A stretch of DNA of 23,831 nt from DATEAV01 sp964575425 (GTDB lineage: Bacteria > Chloroflexota > Anaerolineae > Anaerolineales > E44-bin32). The translations under genes and the position numbers were made by a program. This document shows positions 1 through 8,192 of the stretch, one piece after another (positions within the stretch are counted from its first letter, which is position 1; every line of letters begins with the position of its first letter). Under the pieces are notes generated by a model. The model was not told where the DNA came from. It made no database searches and worked only from the letters and a program-made list of their open reading frames with translations. Location of the stretch: positions 1-23,831 of the forward strand of contig CAZNRD010000041.1 of the NCBI GenBank assembly GCA_964575425.1, written 5' to 3'.

Positions 1-2
1 GG

Positions 3-1487
3 ACCGCCGCCTCGGCAAAGCCGGGGTGCTGCTGCTGGCCGTCGACGCCCACCGCGACCGTGACCCCGACGGCGACGGCCACTCGAACGCCGACGCCGAC
101 CTACACGCCGACGCGAACCGCCACCAGCCCGGCCACGGCAACCTGGACGCCGACCCCCACGGCGACGCGCACGAACACGCCGCCGCCGACCAATACGCCG
201 ACGAGAACAGCCACGCCCACCGCCACGCCGACCAATACCCCGACGCCAACGGCAACGGCGACGGCCACCCCAACCGCGACAGCCACGCGTACCCCAACCC
301 CCACGGCGACTTACACCCCGACACCCACCGAAACACCGACTCCGACTCCGACCGAAACGCCGACGCCGACCTACACGGCAACACCCACGGCGAGCTGCCC
401 CGGCGATATCCCTCCTGGAGGGCTGAACATCGGCTCGCCCGACGGCAGTTTCCTGACACTGGGTTGCGGCCAGTCGTACACCGTGGACCTGGGAAGCGGG
501 CCCATCGTGACCCGTCCAGGCTACGATTTCGTCTACTACGAGCGCGCGGCTGGCCCCGGAATCTATATGGACTCGGTCGTCGTCGAGGTGTGCGATGAGG
601 ACATGACGTGTTACACCGTCTTCAACTGGGGCGACGGTATCCTGGACACGAACACCAACATCGGGGCGGCGGGATACTCGCCCGATGAGCCGGACAATCA
701 ACCCATTCCGGCCTCCGCGCTCTACGGAGTACCGCCCTATCGGACCGGGATCACCATTGATGTCGACGCGGTCGCGCCGCCGGGGGCATACCGATACATT
801 CGGCTGTACTCGCCCTCGGGGAGTGCAGATGGCGCCGAGATCGATGCTTTGGAGATCTTCCCGCTTCCACCAACCGCCACTCCCTCGCCGACGCCCACCG
901 AGACGCCGACATCGACTGAGACGCCGACATCGACAGCCATCAACACGCCGACGGCGACGCATACCGCCACGCCGACCCCGACGCCGATCCCCACGCCAAA
1001 CCCGACCCCAACCCCGACCCCTACGGTCGACCCTTCAAACCCTGTTTTCTGGTTCCATGATGACGAGGTCCCGGAAGGGTACATGATGTACCAGTGGGTG
1101 TCTGCCACCGGCCACCTGATGTCCTCATCGGAGGAAGAGCTCTATTTCTACTCCGATCCTTTCTTGAGGGGTGGGGAACTCCTGGGCGGGGAAACCGTTG
1201 TGTACGTGTGTGCGACAAACCGCGATCGAACCGAGCAGGAGCTTGTCATCAGCCTGTGGTCGAGCTACAACGCGGACTTCGTCCACCGAGGCAAGGGCGC
1301 CCTCTATGTTCCGGGGTCCCAAGATGAGCCCGTCCTACTACTTGTTTCGTTCGGAACCGAAGGCGCGAGCCTGCTGCCGGGGGATCGGCTGCGACTCCAA
1401 ATCAGCCAACCAACTGGCATGACAAGTGTGTATTGGAATGGTTCCTGCAGCGACGCCCGGGTGGTGGTGCCTGGGCTGAGAAGGTAG
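3..1487 (+). CDS. Secreted or surface Thr-Pro-rich protein with two extracellular beta-type modules (5' partial)
   Basis: The reading frame is open from the first bases of the window, so the true start and any signal peptide lie outside it; the GTG at 60 is only an internal codon. Visible order: a Thr-Pro-Ala/Thr low-complexity stretch (about 110 residues), a globular module of about 160 residues rich in Tyr, Asp and Gly (with WGDG, NTNIG and IDVDA segments), a second Thr-Pro linker, and a C-terminal module of about 150 residues containing VYVCATN, RLRLQIS and VYWNGSC. The paired Cys residues and Thr-Pro linkers suit an exported protein whose folded parts are spaced off the cell surface. Similar modules recur, from memory, in Chloroflexota extracellular proteins, but I cannot name a family. 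Function is unknown; ligand or carbohydrate binding is only a guess. Coding ends 65 bases before the next gene. Confidence 0.8.
   Translation, partial: TAASAKPGCCCWPSTPTATVTPTATATRTPTPTYTPTRTATSPATATWTPTPTATRTNTPPPTNTPTRTATPTATPTNTPTPTATATATPTATATRTPTPTATYTPTPTETPTPTPTETPTPTYTATPTASCPGDIPPGGLNIGSPDGSFLTLGCGQSYTVDLGSGPIVTRPGYDFVYYERAAGPGIYMDSVVVEVCDEDMTCYTVFNWGDGILDTNTNIGAAGYSPDEPDNQPIPASALYGVPPYRTGITIDVDAVAPPGAYRYIRLYSPSGSADGAEIDALEIFPLPPTATPSPTPTETPTSTETPTSTAINTPTATHTATPTPTPIPTPNPTPTPTPTVDPSNPVFWFHDDEVPEGYMMYQWVSATGHLMSSSEEELYFYSDPFLRGGELLGGETVVYVCATNRDRTEQELVISLWSSYNADFVHRGKGALYVPGSQDEPVLLLVSFGTEGASLLPGDRLRLQISQPTGMTSVYWNGSCSDARVVVPGLRR
48..393 (+). repeat. Degenerate ACGCCGACC-type low-complexity DNA encoding Thr-Pro linker
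   Basis: Short units built on acg-ccg-acc and acg-gcg-acg repeat with drift over about 345 bases. They encode Thr-Pro and Thr-Ala repeats of the surface protein. The periodicity follows codons, so this is a coding linker and not a separate element. It also produces spurious open frames on both strands, such as a Val-Gly-rich frame at 101-304 on the minus strand. Confidence 0.85.
871..1026 (+). repeat. Second Thr-Pro-encoding low-complexity repeat
   Basis: A second run of acg-ccg-ac units, including two adjacent copies of gagacgccgacatcgac, separates the two folded modules of the surface protein. Copy number in such tracts often varies between strains. Confidence 0.8.
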
Positions 1488-1552
1488 AGAAACCCGGCGC
1501 GGCGCTCGCTCGCATGCGCCTCCGGGATGGCAAGTGGAAGCTGAGGATGGAA

Positions 1553-3076
1553 ATGGCCGAGGTTCGGGTGCTGATTGCGGATGATGACAATAGCATGGCG
1601 GAGCTGATGCTGCGCCGGCTGAGCAAGATGGGCCTGCAGGCCGACCGGGCGCAGGACGGCCAGCGCGCCCTTGAGCTGCTCGAGCGCACGGCCTACGACC
1701 TGATCCTGACCGACATCTATATGCCGGGGGCGACGGGGCTGGATATCCTGCGCCGCGCCAAGGAGAAGGACCCACACGTCCAGGTCTTGATAGTCACCGG
1801 CTCGGCCACCCTCGACAACGCCGTCGAGGCGCTCAACATGGGGGCCTTCTCCTACCTGAGCAAGCCCTTCGAACACCTGAGCGTCTTCGACAACGCCGTC
1901 TCACGGGCGCTCGAATTCCGCCGCCTGATTCGCGACAACCAGCGCCTGGCGGAAATCCAGCGCCGCCGCGGCGACCTGCTGGAAGCAGAGGTCACCGAGC
2001 GCATCAAGCAGATGCGGCGCAAGCAGCAGGACCTGGTGGACCTGCTGGCACGGCTCCCGCAGGGCGTGCTCGTCCTGGATGCTGAGGGCCGGACGGTGCT
2101 GAGCAATCCGCTAGCCGAGGAGTGGCTGGCGCGAGATGCACGTGAGCCCCAGCATCCTCTGCGAACCTTCCTTTCATCTGTGGCTGTGGCGGAAGAGCCT
2201 GTGTCCGAAATCCTCCCGTGCTCGGGATCCACGCTGCGCGTGACCTGCCAATCGCTGCCTCCAGTGGAGGGCAAGGGACGGAGGCTTGTGGTCATGGAGG
2301 AGACGGTCCGGGAACCAGGGCGCGTGATTCCGGAACTGGCTCCGGTCCTGGCCAGGCTGCGGCCGGCGATCGACTGGCTGCTCAACCAGCCGCTCGAGGC
2401 ACAAGAGACGGAGGTCCTGCGCATGGTGGCATCGCAGCTGACGGGTCTGGAGGAGCTGGCAGGACTGGGAGGCCTGACGCCGGCGCTGCCCGCTCCCAGC
2501 CGATCGGCCAAAGCGGAGCGGGACGGGGTGGAGCCGGAACCGGGAATGCCGATTCGCATCGACGAAGCCGAACTGGAGGCCGCGCTCGCACACATCGCCG
2601 ATGTTGCCCTGGGAGTCTCCCGCAGCGAAGCCGGCAGCGAGAGCACACAAGACGAGGTCCTGGCTCGGGCGCGGGAGAAGGTACTCAAGCCGCCGGTGGC
2701 TCCGGAGAGGCCGGAGGCTGTCGAGGCGGCTGCCGGGGCCCCGCCGATGCCTGCGCGAGCGGTTGAGCCCGCGCCGACAGCGCCTCAGAAGCCAGCGCGA
2801 AAAGGCCTGACCAGTCGGCTCGATCTCTTCCGGCAGACAGCAGCTGCCCGGCGCGCCGAGGAGCCGAGCCAGGAATCTGAGAAGGCGAAGGCCGCGGCCC
2901 CTTCCGAAGGGATGGCTCCGCTGAAGGCCGACGAGTTGCGAGACCTGGAGGCTCTGTTCGAGGCTGCCGTGTCGAAACCGTCCGAGGGCAAGCCGGAAGA
3001 CGAGAAACCGCAGCCAGCCTCGACCCAGCGCCTCCCCTGGCCCCCTCCACTTCCCTCTCAGTCGAAAGGGGAATAG
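1553..3076 (+). CDS. Response-regulator receiver protein with PAS-like domain and disordered C-terminal tail
   Basis: 507 residues. The N-terminal CheY-like receiver (about 1-120) has the acidic cluster D10-D12, phospho-acceptor D54 in LTDIYMPG, T82 and K104 in SKPF, so it should be phosphorylatable. Residues about 125-165 form a charged helix, probably coiled coil. A PAS-like segment follows (LPQGVLVLDAEGRTVLSNP, about 170-250). The last ~230 residues are rich in Pro, Ala and Glu with a few predicted helices. No HTH, GGDEF, ATPase or other output domain is visible. The ATG at 1553 is chosen because GAGG lies 6 bases upstream; the frame is open further upstream (from 1433) but would overlap the preceding gene and lacks receiver homology. 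Its partner kinase is not in the window. Convergent with secF across a hairpin. Confidence 0.88.
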   Translation: MAEVRVLIADDDNSMAELMLRRLSKMGLQADRAQDGQRALELLERTAYDLILTDIYMPGATGLDILRRAKEKDPHVQVLIVTGSATLDNAVEALNMGAFSYLSKPFEHLSVFDNAVSRALEFRRLIRDNQRLAEIQRRRGDLLEAEVTERIKQMRRKQQDLVDLLARLPQGVLVLDAEGRTVLSNPLAEEWLARDAREPQHPLRTFLSSVAVAEEPVSEILPCSGSTLRVTCQSLPPVEGKGRRLVVMEETVREPGRVIPELAPVLARLRPAIDWLLNQPLEAQETEVLRMVASQLTGLEELAGLGGLTPALPAPSRSAKAERDGVEPEPGMPIRIDEAELEAALAHIADVALGVSRSEAGSESTQDEVLARAREKVLKPPVAPERPEAVEAAAGAPPMPARAVEPAPTAPQKPARKGLTSRLDLFRQTAAARRAEEPSQESEKAKAAAPSEGMAPLKADELRDLEALFEAAVSKPSEGKPEDEKPQPASTQRLPWPPPLPSQSKGE

Positions 3077-3097
3077 CCCGCCGGCAGTGCCAGGAAA

Positions 3098-3130
3098 GCA
3101 GCCGGCCCAGCGTTCTCCTGGGCCGGCTGC
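3098..3130. terminator. Bidirectional hairpin between convergent genes
   Basis: A perfect 13-bp stem (GCAGCCGGCCCAG at 3098-3110 and its complement at 3118-3130) with a 7-base loop sits between the convergent receiver gene and secF. On the minus strand it is followed by TTTCC; on the plus strand there is no T-run. It probably ends transcription from both sides, more convincingly for secDF. Confidence 0.7.
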
Positions 3131-3157
3131 CGTCTGACTGATGGGGGCTAGGCGGAC

Positions 3158-4075
3158 TCAGGCCGCTGACCGCCGACGCCGGAACCACGTCTTCCACTCC
3201 CGGTTCTCCCACACCACCAGGAGCGGCGCGGCGTTGAAGATCGACGAATAGGTCCCGCTGAAGATGCCTACCAGCAAGATGGTCACGAAGTGTCGGGTGG
3301 TCACGCCGCCGTAGAGCAGCAGCGCCAGCAGCGTCAGCATCACTGTCAGCTGGGTGCCGATCGATCGATCGAGGCTCTGGATGATGGAATGGTTGACCAG
3401 CGTCTCGAAATCGAGCCGGCGATAGAGCGAGCGGTTCTCCCGGATTCGGTCGAAGACGACGATGGTGTCGTGGACGGAAAACCCGATGACGGTCAGGAGG
3501 GCGGTGAGGAAGAGGGCATCGACCTCCCATCCCAGGAAATGGCCCAGGAAGGCCTCGACGCCGATGACGACGGCCACGTCATGGAGCATGGCCACGATGG
3601 CGGCCACGCCGTAGCGGAAGGCGTGCTCGACGCCGCGAAAGGCATACGTGATGTAGAACAGGATGCCGAGCGCGGCCAGGGCCACGGCGCCGGCGGCGCG
3701 CCGCGCCACCTCACCTCCGACGGTGGCCCCCACGAGTTCGAAGCGCAGTTCGGTGATGGGTCCGCCGAAGCGGGCTTCCATATCGGCCAGAATCTCGGCC
3801 TTCTGCTCCGCGTTGATCGGTTTGCTGCGGACCGAGATATCCAGATCGCCGGCTGTCTGCACGGTGGGGTCCGTGATGCCCAGGTCCTGGTAGAGCCGGA
3901 CGACTTCCGCCGGCTCGGGGCGGGTGCCCGATTCGAAGCGGACTTCGAGCAGGCTTCCTCCCGTGAAGTCAATTGCCAGCGGGAAGCCCCACAGCGCCAG
4001 GGCGATCATTCCCGGAGCGATGACCAGGGCCGAGAGAGCGAAGAACCAGTACCGCTTGCCGACGATGTCGAACAT
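3158..4075 (-). CDS. secF: Protein translocase subunit SecF
   Basis: 305 residues, the usual SecF length. SecF works with SecD in the cytoplasmic membrane, using the proton gradient to help release Sec-exported proteins on the outer face. The first transmembrane helix (about 10-30) is followed by the family motif DFTGG at 36-40 and a ~100-residue periplasmic segment with LYQDLGITDPTVQ. Five further helices follow, with VFDRIRENR in the cytoplasmic loop after helix 4 and a conserved C-terminal helix pair (FSGTYSSIFNAAPLLV). AGGAGG immediately upstream overlaps the secD stop, and the genes are 9 bases apart, so the two are translationally linked. Nothing is missing from the family pattern. Confidence 0.97.
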   Translation of the reverse strand: MFDIVGKRYWFFALSALVIAPGMIALALWGFPLAIDFTGGSLLEVRFESGTRPEPAEVVRLYQDLGITDPTVQTAGDLDISVRSKPINAEQKAEILADMEARFGGPITELRFELVGATVGGEVARRAAGAVALAALGILFYITYAFRGVEHAFRYGVAAIVAMLHDVAVVIGVEAFLGHFLGWEVDALFLTALLTVIGFSVHDTIVVFDRIRENRSLYRRLDFETLVNHSIIQSLDRSIGTQLTVMLTLLALLLYGGVTTRHFVTILLVGIFSGTYSSIFNAAPLLVVWENREWKTWFRRRRSAA

Positions 4076-4084
4076 GGCCCCCTC

Positions 4085-5488
4085 CTAGACGCCGAACCAG
4101 TGTGGGCGCTCGATCAAGCGAAGGCCGTCGAGCACCACGTGGAGGAACGTGCGAGTGACAGTGATGGCGGTGAAGAGGCTGACGCCGACGCCGAGGGCCA
4201 GGGTGAGTGAGAATCCTTTGACGATGCTGGCGCCGAAGGTCGATCCGAACCAGTACAGGATGGCGCAGGTAATCAGCGTGGAGATGTTGGAGTCGCGGAT
4301 GGAGGGCCAGGCGCGGCGGAAGCCGAGGTCGATTGCCTGGCGGAGCGTCCGGCCGGAGCGTAGTTCCTCCTTCATGCGCTCGAAGATCAGGATGTTGGCG
4401 TCGACGGCCACGCCGAGGGAGAGGATGAAGCCGGCGATGCCGGGCAGGGTGAGGGTGACCGGGATCAGCTTGAACAGGGCGAAGGTCAGCAGGGCGTAGA
4501 CCAGAAGGGCCAGATCGGCCACGATGCCGGGCAGGCGGTAGTATAGTGCCATGAACAGGATGACGACGGAAAGCCCGATGACGCCGGCCGTAAGGCTCTT
4601 GCGCAAGGAATCCTCGCCCAGGGTCGGCCCCACGAGCTTGTTCTCCGCCTCGACTAGGGGGACCGGCAAGGCGCCGTACCTCAGCTGGACGGCCAGTTGA
4701 TTGGCCGACTCGAGCGTGAAGCCGCCGCTGATGCTGCCTCGGCCGGTGGTGATGGGCTCGTTGATGACGGGGATCGAGACGACTTCCTTGTCGAGCAGGA
4801 TTCCCAGATAGCCGCCGACGTGGGTGCTGGTGTAGTCGCCGAAGATCCTGGCTCCCTCGTCGGTCAGTTCAAAGGTGACGACGAATTCCCCTGTGTCGGG
4901 ATCCTGCGCCACGGCCGCCGTGCGCAGCATGGCGCCGGTCATCACCGTGTGATACGTCCGCGCCTCGGGGCCTTGCGTCTCGGCCTGCGGGGTGGGCTCA
5001 GCCGTCGGCGTGGCCTCGGCTGTTGGGCTCGGGGCGCTGGCGCCGGCGGCGAAGTCGGTCTGTGGCGGGATCTGCCCGGTGAGCAGCGGCATGACGTCCT
5101 GCGCCGGCACTTCGATGAACTCGAGCAGGCCGGTCTCGCGCAGCGTGGCCACGGCCTGGTCGGGGTTGTCGATGCCGGGCAGCTCGACGAGGATGCGGCG
5201 GCTGCCGGCCACCTGCACCACCGGCTCGGTGACGCCTAGGCCGTTCACGCGGTTCTCGATGATGTTCCGCACCGTCTGCATCTGGGCCGAGGTCACCTCA
5301 ACGTCAGGCGGAAGATCGGCCTCGAGCAAGACGCGCAGCCCGCCTTGCAGGTCGAGGCCGCGCACGACGCGGATTTCGCGATGGAAGGAGCCGATGTGAA
5401 TGCCCGGGTTGTCCGGCAGGTCGACCCAGACCGCTGCCGCCACGAGGAGCAGGATGGGAATCAGGCGCAGGTTGTAGCGTTGGCTCAT
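4085..5488 (-). CDS. secD: Protein translocase subunit SecD
   Basis: 467 residues. An N-terminal membrane helix (about 8-22) precedes the SecD signature LDLQGG (45-50) and the large periplasmic P1 region. Five C-terminal membrane helices carry the motifs GVAVDANILIFERMKEE and RRAWPSIRDSN. A Pro-Thr-Glu-rich insertion (PSPTAEATPTAEPTPQAET, about residues 150-170) lies inside the periplasmic domain, as in several SecD proteins of this kind of bacterium. The ATG at 5488 is preceded by GGAGGT about 11 bases upstream. It is followed by secF with a 9-base gap. Upstream genes on the same strand end 106 bases away, and a TATAAT box in that gap suggests secDF also has its own promoter. Confidence 0.97.
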   Translation of the reverse strand: MSQRYNLRLIPILLLVAAAVWVDLPDNPGIHIGSFHREIRVVRGLDLQGGLRVLLEADLPPDVEVTSAQMQTVRNIIENRVNGLGVTEPVVQVAGSRRILVELPGIDNPDQAVATLRETGLLEFIEVPAQDVMPLLTGQIPPQTDFAAGASAPSPTAEATPTAEPTPQAETQGPEARTYHTVMTGAMLRTAAVAQDPDTGEFVVTFELTDEGARIFGDYTSTHVGGYLGILLDKEVVSIPVINEPITTGRGSISGGFTLESANQLAVQLRYGALPVPLVEAENKLVGPTLGEDSLRKSLTAGVIGLSVVILFMALYYRLPGIVADLALLVYALLTFALFKLIPVTLTLPGIAGFILSLGVAVDANILIFERMKEELRSGRTLRQAIDLGFRRAWPSIRDSNISTLITCAILYWFGSTFGASIVKGFSLTLALGVGVSLFTAITVTRTFLHVVLDGLRLIERPHWFGV

Positions 5489-5566
5489 CGAGCGGGTGAC
5501 CTCCGCAGGACATCAACAAGCAGCCATCCGATGGCAGCGCCGCCGGAGGGCTGGCAGGCCGGGCGG

Positions 5567-5572
5567 ATTATA
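5567..5572 (-). promoter_or_regulatory. TATAAT -10 box upstream of secD
   Basis: A perfect TATAAT on the minus strand about 80 bases before the secD ATG, in the gap after the P-loop gene. No good -35 hexamer is seen at 16-18 bases. Expected start of transcription is near 5560, giving a leader of about 72 bases. Confidence 0.45.
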
Positions 5573-5594
5573 CCGCAGGGGGGGAGAAGCTGGC

Positions 5595-5963
5595 CTACGA
5601 CTGGCGCAGCGTGGCAAGCCGCTCGACGACCCGAGCGAGCACCTCGGCCGCGGACAGGTCGTCGGTCTGCAGGTAGATGTCGCAGTGTTGGTGGGCGTGC
5701 TCAAGGCGGCGCAGCTGTTCGGCGTGGTCCTGCGAAGTCCAGTCCAGCCGCTTCCGCCGGCCGCATGCCTCGAAGGAGGCGTTCAGGTAGACCAGAAGGT
5801 CCGGACGGGAGAAGACCTGCCACATCTCCGGAACGAAGGAATGCTCCTGCACGACCTGCCGGGCGTCGTAGCCGAGGCTGCGCAGGGCGTTGACGAGGGT
5901 CGTCTTCCCGGCGCCGCATGGGCCGACGACGGCAATGCGGAGGACGGGACGGAGTGCGGACAC
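5595..5963 (-). CDS. Small P-loop NTPase, nucleotide- or metabolite-kinase-like
   Basis: 122 residues from the GTG at 5963. A Walker A motif GPCGAGKT lies at residues 14-21 right after the first beta strand (RIAVV), followed by PDLLVYLNASFEACGRRK, which resembles the second strand and substrate-proximal helix of small kinases, and a C-terminal DIYLQTDDLSAAEVLARVVERL like the last strand and helix of shikimate- or gluconate-kinase-type folds. The protein is short for a complete kinase (usually 160-200 residues), so a lid may be reduced. Substrate cannot be told from the sequence. GTG 5963 is preferred over the upstream TTG or ATG codons because GAGCAGG stands 8-10 bases before it and the first strand starts shortly after. 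It follows the phosphatase gene by 55 bases and precedes secD. Confidence 0.75.
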   Translation of the reverse strand: MSALRPVLRIAVVGPCGAGKTTLVNALRSLGYDARQVVQEHSFVPEMWQVFSRPDLLVYLNASFEACGRRKRLDWTSQDHAEQLRRLEHAHQHCDIYLQTDDLSAAEVLARVVERLATLRQS

Positions 5964-6018
5964 GGTGCAAACCTGCTCTCGCTGCCGGCTTGCAGGCCGA
6001 TCGGTCCGGAGCAGCCTC

Positions 6019-6720
6019 CTAGAGAGGCATGCGCACAAGGAGGCGGCGCATCTCCTCCGGCTGGCGCGGCAGGATGGCGGTCACCACGACGCTGATGTCG
6101 TCGGAGGGGCGGCCGTCGTCGAGGGTCATGGCCTGGGCCAGGAGCTCCTCAGCCCAACGCGCTGGCTCCGGCTGGCCCTGGGCAGCTAAGCTCCGGACGC
6201 AGCCGGCAGGATCCAGCGGCATGCCTTTGCGTTCGCCGGCGTGGGTCAGACCGTCGGTGAAGACGACGGCAGCCAGGCCTTGCGCCAGCGGGATCTCGTC
6301 GATCACCGGCCGCACGCCGCGCCTGGCACCGATTGGCTCCGAAGGTTGGGAGAGAGCCAGCACATGCCCTTCTTGCACGAGCAGCACGGGCGCCGGGTTG
6401 TTGCGGGTGATCACCAGGGTGCGGCTGTAGAGGTCGATGGATACGATGTTCAGCGTTGCCAGAACTTTTCCAGCGCGGTAGGTGTAGAGGTAGTCGGAGG
6501 CAGCGCGCGCAGCGGCACCGTCGCGCACGCCTTCGGCGAGCAGCGTGATCGCCTTGCGGGTCACGACACTCGAGATGGCCTTGGCCGGCTTGCCGGAGGC
6601 CTGGCCGTCCGCCAGGACGAACGACAGCCCGCCCGAGGGCCGCTCGACCATCTCCAGGGAATCGCCGCTCTCGGGGCTGGCGTACTTGGCAACCTTGGTG
6701 ACTGCTACCTGGGCTTCCAT
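6019..6720 (-). CDS. SpoIIE-like PP2C-family serine/threonine phosphatase
   Basis: 233 residues, a stand-alone SpoIIE/RsbU-type catalytic domain without sensor or membrane part. Metal-binding Asp residues are visible in SGDSLEM (D20), VLADGQASG (D38), VFTDGLTHAG (about 155) and RPSDDISVVV (about 206), so it should be active. In the family, such enzymes dephosphorylate anti-sigma-factor antagonists or similar Ser/Thr-phosphoproteins in the cytoplasm. No antagonist (STAS) or anti-sigma kinase gene is in the window. The ATG at 6720 is chosen over the ATG at 6729, because a promoter-like TAGAAT occupies 6733-6728. It is divergent from the ATPase-receiver gene at 6891, a likely functional neighbour, and is the first gene of a possible minus-strand unit with the P-loop protein and secDF. 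Confidence 0.85.
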   Translation of the reverse strand: MEAQVAVTKVAKYASPESGDSLEMVERPSGGLSFVLADGQASGKPAKAISSVVTRKAITLLAEGVRDGAAARAASDYLYTYRAGKVLATLNIVSIDLYSRTLVITRNNPAPVLLVQEGHVLALSQPSEPIGARRGVRPVIDEIPLAQGLAAVVFTDGLTHAGERKGMPLDPAGCVRSLAAQGQPEPARWAEELLAQAMTLDDGRPSDDISVVVTAILPRQPEEMRRLLVRMPL

Positions 6721-6727
6721 CGCATGC

Positions 6728-6757
6728 ATTCTAACCGGATGGCGGGGGCCGACGCAA
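6728..6757 (-). promoter_or_regulatory. Promoter-like TTGCGT-18-TAGAAT at the phosphatase start
   Basis: On the minus strand TTGCGT (6757-6752) and TAGAAT (6733-6728) are 18 bases apart. The -10 box ends 7 bases before the ATG at 6720, so the transcript would start at or one base before the ATG. No Shine-Dalgarno sequence is visible, consistent with leaderless translation. Confidence 0.45.
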
Positions 6758-6890
6758 CCGGGGGATGGAGGTCGGTTCTGTAAGCCGAAGGCAAGGTTCC
6801 GACAGGCGAAGTTGCAGTAGAGTCAGGATGACGCCGGCTGTGCCCAGTGGGAGCTGGGCTGCCGAGATCCTGGAGCAGGAGTGACGCTAC

Positions 6891-8150
6891 ATGACAGGAC
6901 GCCTCCCGGTGGACTTGCCCCGAGCGATCGACCAGGCCGTTGAGCGCTGCCGCCTGCTGCTCGGGGGCAAGTCGGTGACCGTAGTGGCGGAGTACCCGGC
7001 GCACCTGCCCGCCCTGGATGGCGAACAGTCGGCGGTGGAAGCCGCCCTGGCAGACCTGGTGGCAGGGGCGATCCAGCGGACTGAGCGAGGGGAGATTAAG
7101 GTGCGGGCTGCCCCCATCTCGAGTGCGGACCTGCCTCCCGAGGCTGCCCAGACAGCCGAGTCCGCCAGCGCGCTTGCCGACGGCGGCCCGTGGGTGATGC
7201 TGAGCGTCGCCGTTCCCCAGCCTGCAACGGGCAGCCCAGGGGCCTCGACCTGGGAGGCCGCCGAATCAGCCCGGCGGAAGGTGAGGGACTTTGGCGCTCA
7301 TCTCTGGGTCGATCCGGTGGCCGGACACGTCCACCTGCTCCTTCCCTTCCAGGCGGCCCGTGGCGCGACCCCGGACATGTCGCCGCTGCGGCGCTCGGTG
7401 GAGTCGCGGCTCCCGCAGGAACCGCGCACTCCGCACGCCCTCCTGCTCGTGGTCGATAACACCGAGCTAGGGGACCTGCTGTCGCGCGACCTGACTGCAG
7501 CGGGCTACGGGGTGATGCTGGCCGGCAACGGCGCCGACGGCCTAGCCATCGCCCGCCAGACGCGCCCCGATCTCATCCTGCTGGACCTGATGGTGCGCAC
7601 GCCTTCTGCCTTCGACATTGCCATGCTGCTGAAGCAAGACCGGCGCACACGCAACATCCCCGTCCTGTTCCTCACGCTCGTCGGCGACGCGCAGACCGGT
7701 GTCAGCGTGCGGGCGGTGAACTACGTCGCCCGGCCTGCAGGCACCGGGGCGTTGGTCTCGGCCATCAACGCGCTGCTCACCTCCGGCATCAGCCCATCGG
7801 CGCGCGTGCTGGTCGTCGAACCAAACGATGCCATCCGGGACACGATGGTGATGATGATCCAGGCGCACGGCTATCGCGTGACCGAGGCGCGCGGCGCCGA
7901 GGAAGCGCTTGCCCTGGCGGAGCGCGTCTCCTTGGGGCTGATCCTGGTGAATGCCAGACTGGCCCAGGAGCGCGACTTCTGGCTGCTGCGCAATCTGCGG
8001 CAGGCTTGCGCCGAGGCCGGGATCTATGTCCTGGCGGAGGGCTTGAGCGAAGCGGAGGGTAAGGCCGCAGTCAGTCGCGGCGCTTCCGGCTACAGCGACA
8101 CCGGCAGACTGCCCGACCTGCTCGACCGCGTGCGCAACGGCTCCGAGTGA
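6891..8150 (+). CDS. Degenerate histidine-kinase ATPase domain fused to two receiver domains
   Basis: 419 residues. Residues about 1-165 resemble a GHKL ATPase: the segment EAALADLVAGAIQRTERGEIKV sits where a kinase N-box would be but lacks its Asn, and ARRKVRDFGAHLWVDPVAGHVHLLLPF resembles the region around the last ATPase strands, with the glycine-rich lid weak. A first receiver (about 185-300) keeps the phospho-acceptor D232 in LILLDLM and a Thr in FLTL, but the conserved Lys is Arg (R281). A second receiver (about 303-415) has Asn (N354) in place of the acceptor Asp, Ala for Thr/Ser and no Lys, so it is a pseudoreceiver. No dimerisation helix with His is seen. It probably senses or relays by binding. 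AGGAG precedes the ATG by 10 bases. Divergent from the phosphatase gene. Confidence 0.8.
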   Translation: MTGRLPVDLPRAIDQAVERCRLLLGGKSVTVVAEYPAHLPALDGEQSAVEAALADLVAGAIQRTERGEIKVRAAPISSADLPPEAAQTAESASALADGGPWVMLSVAVPQPATGSPGASTWEAAESARRKVRDFGAHLWVDPVAGHVHLLLPFQAARGATPDMSPLRRSVESRLPQEPRTPHALLLVVDNTELGDLLSRDLTAAGYGVMLAGNGADGLAIARQTRPDLILLDLMVRTPSAFDIAMLLKQDRRTRNIPVLFLTLVGDAQTGVSVRAVNYVARPAGTGALVSAINALLTSGISPSARVLVVEPNDAIRDTMVMMIQAHGYRVTEARGAEEALALAERVSLGLILVNARLAQERDFWLLRNLRQACAEAGIYVLAEGLSEAEGKAAVSRGASGYSDTGRLPDLLDRVRNGSE

Positions 8151-8192
8151 GGCTGGCCGCAGCGCTGACGGCCGAACCCTTGCTGTTCCCTG

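Noticed and set aside
48..393. CRISPR-like or satellite repeat
   Set aside because: Units are 3 to 9 bases, follow codons and encode Thr-Pro; there are no spacers.
1433..1552. N-terminal extension of the receiver protein
   Set aside because: It overlaps the previous gene's end and adds residues before a receiver that normally starts within a few residues of Met; GAGG fits the ATG at 1553.
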